DNA from: Chryseobacterium sp. IHB B 17019
Lineage (GTDB): Bacteria; Bacteroidota; Bacteroidia; Flavobacteriales; Weeksellaceae
Direction of reading: 5' to 3'
DNA: 64,000 nucleotides
NCBI RefSeq assembly: GCF_001456155.1
Contig: NZ_CP013293.1
Span: forward strand, 1,116,001-1,180,000
Shown here: one piece after another, positions 61,225 through 64,000 of the stretch
How positions within the stretch are numbered: position 1 is the first letter of the stretch
How the letters are laid out: every line of letters starts with the position of its first letter
Notes under the pieces: generated by a model
Database searches by the model: none
What the model saw: only the letters and a program-made list of their open reading frames with translations
Told to the model about the DNA's origin: nothing
Translations under genes and position numbers: made by a program

Positions 61225-62240
61225 TGGGTATAAAACTTCCTAGATTTATCTTGAAGGTTCAAGATTTTTTTGATGATATACATATTCCTGTTTTGGGAAT
61301 ATCGCTTTGGCAGATGTTTCAGATCTATATTTCAGGGATTTTCAAAGGACAAATCGGGAGGAAGGCTGCAGCGATCTCCTGGAGTTTTACCATCAGTTTG
61401 TTTCCGTTTCTCCTGTTTTTATTATCTATTTTGCCTTATTTACCGCACTATGACAAGCTTCAGTTTTATATTTTTGAAGTATTGATACACAATGTTTTTC
61501 CTGCACATATGGAAACGGATGTGAGGACTTATATTGAAGATAGTATCATTCCCAATATGAAAGGAATCAGTAATTTAACTATTCTTTTAGCGTTGGTTTT
61601 TGCTACAAACGGAACATTTTCTTTAATTAATGGATTTAATGAAAATACCGATGAAAAAATGACAGATGTCAAAGAATTTATTCTTTCGTTTTTTATTACC
61701 ATCGGGTTTATATCAATTGTTTTTTTGACTCTTTTCGGGGTGTATTATTCGGAGGTGGTTGTAAAGTCATTTACTCCGGTTTATGATGTTTCATGGCTGG
61801 TAAATAATCTTACAAAAATCATTGGATTTGTTTCATTTCCATTATTCTATTTCATACTTCTTGCCTTATTTTATTGGTTGGGAACGGTGAAAATTACAAG
61901 GTTCAGGCAAGCTGTGCCAGGAGCGATTCTGACGACGGCTTTATTTGTGGCCACAACCTATGGTTTTGCGTTGTATGTGAAAAATATTGCCCGGTATAAT
62001 GTGCTTTACGGGTCCATCGGAAGTATGATTCTGCTGATGGTTTGGGTAAATGTCAATGTGTATCTTCTTCTCTTCGGAAGTGAGCTCAATATGGCCATCC
62101 GAAGGGTGAGAATAGAGAAGCTGCTGTCAGATGAACTTAAAAAAGAAGCGTCAAATTACCACTCTCAAAACTCCGAACCTAGCCTTGAGAGTGATGAAGA
62201 CCACATGAGGAAATTTAACAGTGAAGAAAAAAAAGATTAA
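61224..62240 (+). CDS. YihY/BrkB-family inner membrane protein
   Basis: 338 residues with about 6 helices. GRKAAAISWSFTISLFPFLLFLLSILPYLP (about 47-76) is the conserved first block; ATNGTFSLINGFNE and YFILLALFYWLGTVKITRFRQAVPGAILTTALFVATTYGFALYVKNIARYNVLYGSIGSMILLMVWVNVNVYLLLFGSELN are the others. The cytoplasmic tail is Ser/Glu/Lys-rich. The family was once called ribonuclease BN by mistake; true function is unknown, perhaps transport. It overlaps the convergent nhaA gene by 4 bp. Confidence 0.92.
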   Translation: MGIKLPRFILKVQDFFDDIHIPVLGISLWQMFQIYISGIFKGQIGRKAAAISWSFTISLFPFLLFLLSILPYLPHYDKLQFYIFEVLIHNVFPAHMETDVRTYIEDSIIPNMKGISNLTILLALVFATNGTFSLINGFNENTDEKMTDVKEFILSFFITIGFISIVFLTLFGVYYSEVVVKSFTPVYDVSWLVNNLTKIIGFVSFPLFYFILLALFYWLGTVKITRFRQAVPGAILTTALFVATTYGFALYVKNIARYNVLYGSIGSMILLMVWVNVNVYLLLFGSELNMAIRRVRIEKLLSDELKKEASNYHSQNSEPSLESDEDHMRKFNSEEKKD

Positions 62241-63415
62241 TTTTCCTCTTCAATTACTTGATTTTTAGAGCTTATATTTAAAAGCATATAACCGAAAACC
62301 GCTGCAAGGAAAGAAGCAATTAAAATGGCGAATTTCGCCTCGTCCTGAATTTCAATTTGTCCTTTAAAGGAAAGCAATGCGATGAAAATTGACATTGTAA
62401 AACCAATTCCCGCCAGAAATCCTACTCCTAACATTTGTGTCCAGGAGCTGTTTTGAGGTAATGAGCTGATTTTTAATTTAATAGCTAGTAAAGAAAATAA
62501 ATTAATTCCTATCAGTTTTCCTAAAATAAGCCCACCAATAATTCCTAAGCCTAAAGTACTGGTCAATCCCGACATCATTTCGTTGTTGAAGGTGATATTG
62601 GTATTTGTCAAAGCAAAAATCGGCATGATTAAAAAGCTTACCGGGAAATGTAACTTATGTTCAAGTTTTTCCAAAGGCGAAATTTCTACATTGGAAGCAT
62701 TCGTCGGAATTGAAAATGCTAATAAAACCCCCGCAATCGTAGCATGAATTCCTGAGTGATGAAGGAAATACCATAAAAATAATCCGGGAATGATATAGAA
62801 AACTATTTTCGTAACCTTTAAAAAGTTTAATAAAAATAATAAAGCTGTAACTCCAAAAGATAGTAATAAATACATCCAATGAATCTGCTCCGTATAAAAT
62901 ATGGCAATTACCAGAATTGCTCCCAAATCATCAACAATGGCCAGTGCTGCAAGAAAAATTTTAATAGAATTCGGAACCTTCTTTCCAAGCATAGAAACAA
63001 TCGCTAATGAAAACGCAATATCCGTTGCCATCGGGATTCCCCAGCCACTTCCATATTGCGTATTGGCATTAAAAATTGCATAAATAGTTGCCGGAACAAG
63101 CATTCCTCCAATGGCCGCAAAAATAGGAAGGGAAGCATTTTTAAAAGATGAAAGCTCACCTTCTACCATTTCTCTTTTGATTTCAAGCCCTACTAAAAGG
63201 AAGAAAATAGCCATTAAACCATCATTGATCCAAATGCTCACCGGATATTCCAGATGGAAAATATTAATCCCGACTTCTTTATCCAAAAATTGCTGAAAAC
63301 TCTCTGCCGCAGAGGAATTTGCAATTAATAAAGAAATTAAAACACAAAAAATAAGCATAATTCCAGAAGCCTGACTGCTGCTGAAAAACTTTTTAAAATA
63401 TACAGTTAAATTCAT
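62237..63415 (-). CDS. nhaA: Na+/H+ antiporter NhaA
   Basis: Exports Na+ for H+ under alkaline or salt stress. 392 residues, 12 helices. The ion-binding aspartates lie in AIVDDLGAILVIAIFY (about 154-169), and the helix before contains GIPMATDIAFSLAIVSMLG. The GLEIKREMVEGEL loop after helix 2 is typical. Starts 9 bp after the relA/spoT-like stop on the same strand, so the two are probably one transcript, tying antiporter expression to the stringent-response gene. Confidence 0.96.
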   Translation of the reverse strand: MNLTVYFKKFFSSSQASGIMLIFCVLISLLIANSSAAESFQQFLDKEVGINIFHLEYPVSIWINDGLMAIFFLLVGLEIKREMVEGELSSFKNASLPIFAAIGGMLVPATIYAIFNANTQYGSGWGIPMATDIAFSLAIVSMLGKKVPNSIKIFLAALAIVDDLGAILVIAIFYTEQIHWMYLLLSFGVTALLFLLNFLKVTKIVFYIIPGLFLWYFLHHSGIHATIAGVLLAFSIPTNASNVEISPLEKLEHKLHFPVSFLIMPIFALTNTNITFNNEMMSGLTSTLGLGIIGGLILGKLIGINLFSLLAIKLKISSLPQNSSWTQMLGVGFLAGIGFTMSIFIALLSFKGQIEIQDEAKFAILIASFLAAVFGYMLLNISSKNQVIEEEN

Positions 63416-63424
63416 CTTATCTGA

Positions 63425-64000
63425 TTATAATCGTCTTACTCTTGAAATCCCGTTAATATCGTTAAGCTTTTTAAACGTTTGCTCCAATTGGCTTTTATTT
63501 TTTACCTCAAGATTGATAGTTCCGGTAAAAATTCCATCATTTGACTCTATTGACATACTTTTCATATCCATTCCCATTGCACCACTGATTACGGTTGTGA
63601 TATCGTTGATCATTCCCATTCTGTCGAGTCCTTCAATTTCGATTTTCACCCTGTTTTTAAAACTTTCTGCATTTACCCATTTTGCAGGAATCACCCTGTA
63701 GTCGTATTGCGCACGCAGATTGATTGCATTCGGGCAATTGTCACTGTGCACCTTAATTCCGTCCGAAATGGTAATGAAACCGAAAATTTTGTCGCCGGGA
63801 ATTACAGTACAACATTTTGCATAGCTATAATTGAGTTTTTCTTCGTCTTTCCCGAAAACAATCATGTCAAGATTCTGCTCTTTCGGCTCTACATAAGCTG
63901 TATTTTTTGTCGGCGATTTTCTGAACCTCGAAAGTAGATTATTAAAGACGTTTTTACTTTCAATATATTTTCTTAAGCTACTGGCATCCAGTTCGTTACT
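63425..64000 (-). CDS. RelA/SpoT-family (p)ppGpp synthetase/hydrolase, C-terminal part only
   Basis: The frame is open to the window end; 191 residues are visible, the rest lies outside. NYSYAKCCTVIPGDKIFGFITISDGIKVHSDNCPNAI is the Cys/His conserved (zinc-finger-like) domain, and the last 80 residues (VKIEGLDRMGMINDITTVISGAMGMDMKSMSIE...) form the C-terminal ACT domain. Both are regulatory parts of long RSH proteins that sense the ribosome. The catalytic domains are not visible, so synthetase or hydrolase activity cannot be judged. Cut by the window, not a pseudogene. Confidence 0.92.
   Translation of the reverse strand, partial: SNELDASSLRKYIESKNVFNNLLSRFRKSPTKNTAYVEPKEQNLDMIVFGKDEEKLNYSYAKCCTVIPGDKIFGFITISDGIKVHSDNCPNAINLRAQYDYRVIPAKWVNAESFKNRVKIEIEGLDRMGMINDITTVISGAMGMDMKSMSIESNDGIFTGTINLEVKNKSQLEQTFKKLNDINGISRVRRL

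Noticed and set aside
1..64000. CRISPR arrays, rRNA or tRNA genes
   Set aside because: No regularly spaced direct repeats of 25-40 bp and no rRNA or cloverleaf sequences were seen; the many repeats are dispersed palindromes.
63425..64000. Stand-alone ACT-domain protein starting at 63865
   Set aside because: The frame stays open to 64000, and the residues upstream continue like an RSH protein, so the ATG at 63865 is internal.

Overview
The window looks like a piece of chromosome from a flavobacterium of the Chryseobacterium type (Bacteroidota). This rests on AT-rich sequence, SusC/SusD pairs, two proteins with type IX secretion C-terminal tails, a fused SecDF, promoters of the TTTG-N19-TAnnTTTG type, and a GG-leader cysteine-rich peptide typical of that genus. 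No rRNA, tRNA, prophage or CRISPR array was seen. Both edges cut genes: a susC-like gene at base 1 and a relA/spoT-like gene at base 64000.

Layout. 1-11783 is a starch/maltodextrin utilisation locus: SusC-like porin, SusD-like and SusE/F-like binding lipoproteins, GH97 alpha-glucosidase (SusB type), GH13 amylase/neopullulanase (SusA type), a small NTF2-like secreted protein and a sugar MFS carrier. Together they bind, cut, import and finish degrading alpha-glucans. 11881-15316 holds a small lipoprotein and redox genes (azoreductase divergent from an HxlR regulator, a pirin, an FMN reductase). 15318-22218 is the purine cluster purM-purN-purH-purD-guaA, preceded by a promoter, a 24-codon leader ORF and an intrinsic terminator; every gap in it carries a hairpin. 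22668-35528 is mixed: GNAT-nitrilase fusion, orphan Cys-rich peptide, AarF/UbiB kinase, DEAD-box helicase, SGNH hydrolase, alcohol dehydrogenase, small lipoproteins, a SLATT-like membrane protein and PEP carboxylase. 35563-46833 has a secreted subtilase, a sugar-nucleotide cluster (DegT aminotransferase, galE, cytidylyltransferase) interrupted by a REP-associated transposase, a TonB-dependent receptor, dapF-mltG, an Asn/Gly-rich lipoprotein and pnuC. 46999-64000 has an APC permease, hemN, a secreted sugar dehydrogenase, secDF, an MFS exporter, tatA-PAP2-TPR, rlmH, a YihY protein, nhaA and relA/spoT.

The most unusual aspect is the density of intergenic palindromic DNA. At least six repeat families can be recognised by eye. 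One, a nested palindrome built on ACTTTGTCAAAG, flanks the RAYT transposase gene (38438-39028) as two perfect 35-bp inverted copies and recurs twice inside the starch locus. A second, 94-bp family has four copies, one shortened, and its internal stem shows a compensatory base change. These look like REP/RAYT-type elements spreading through the chromosome. Functional statements below are read from motifs; no database search was possible.
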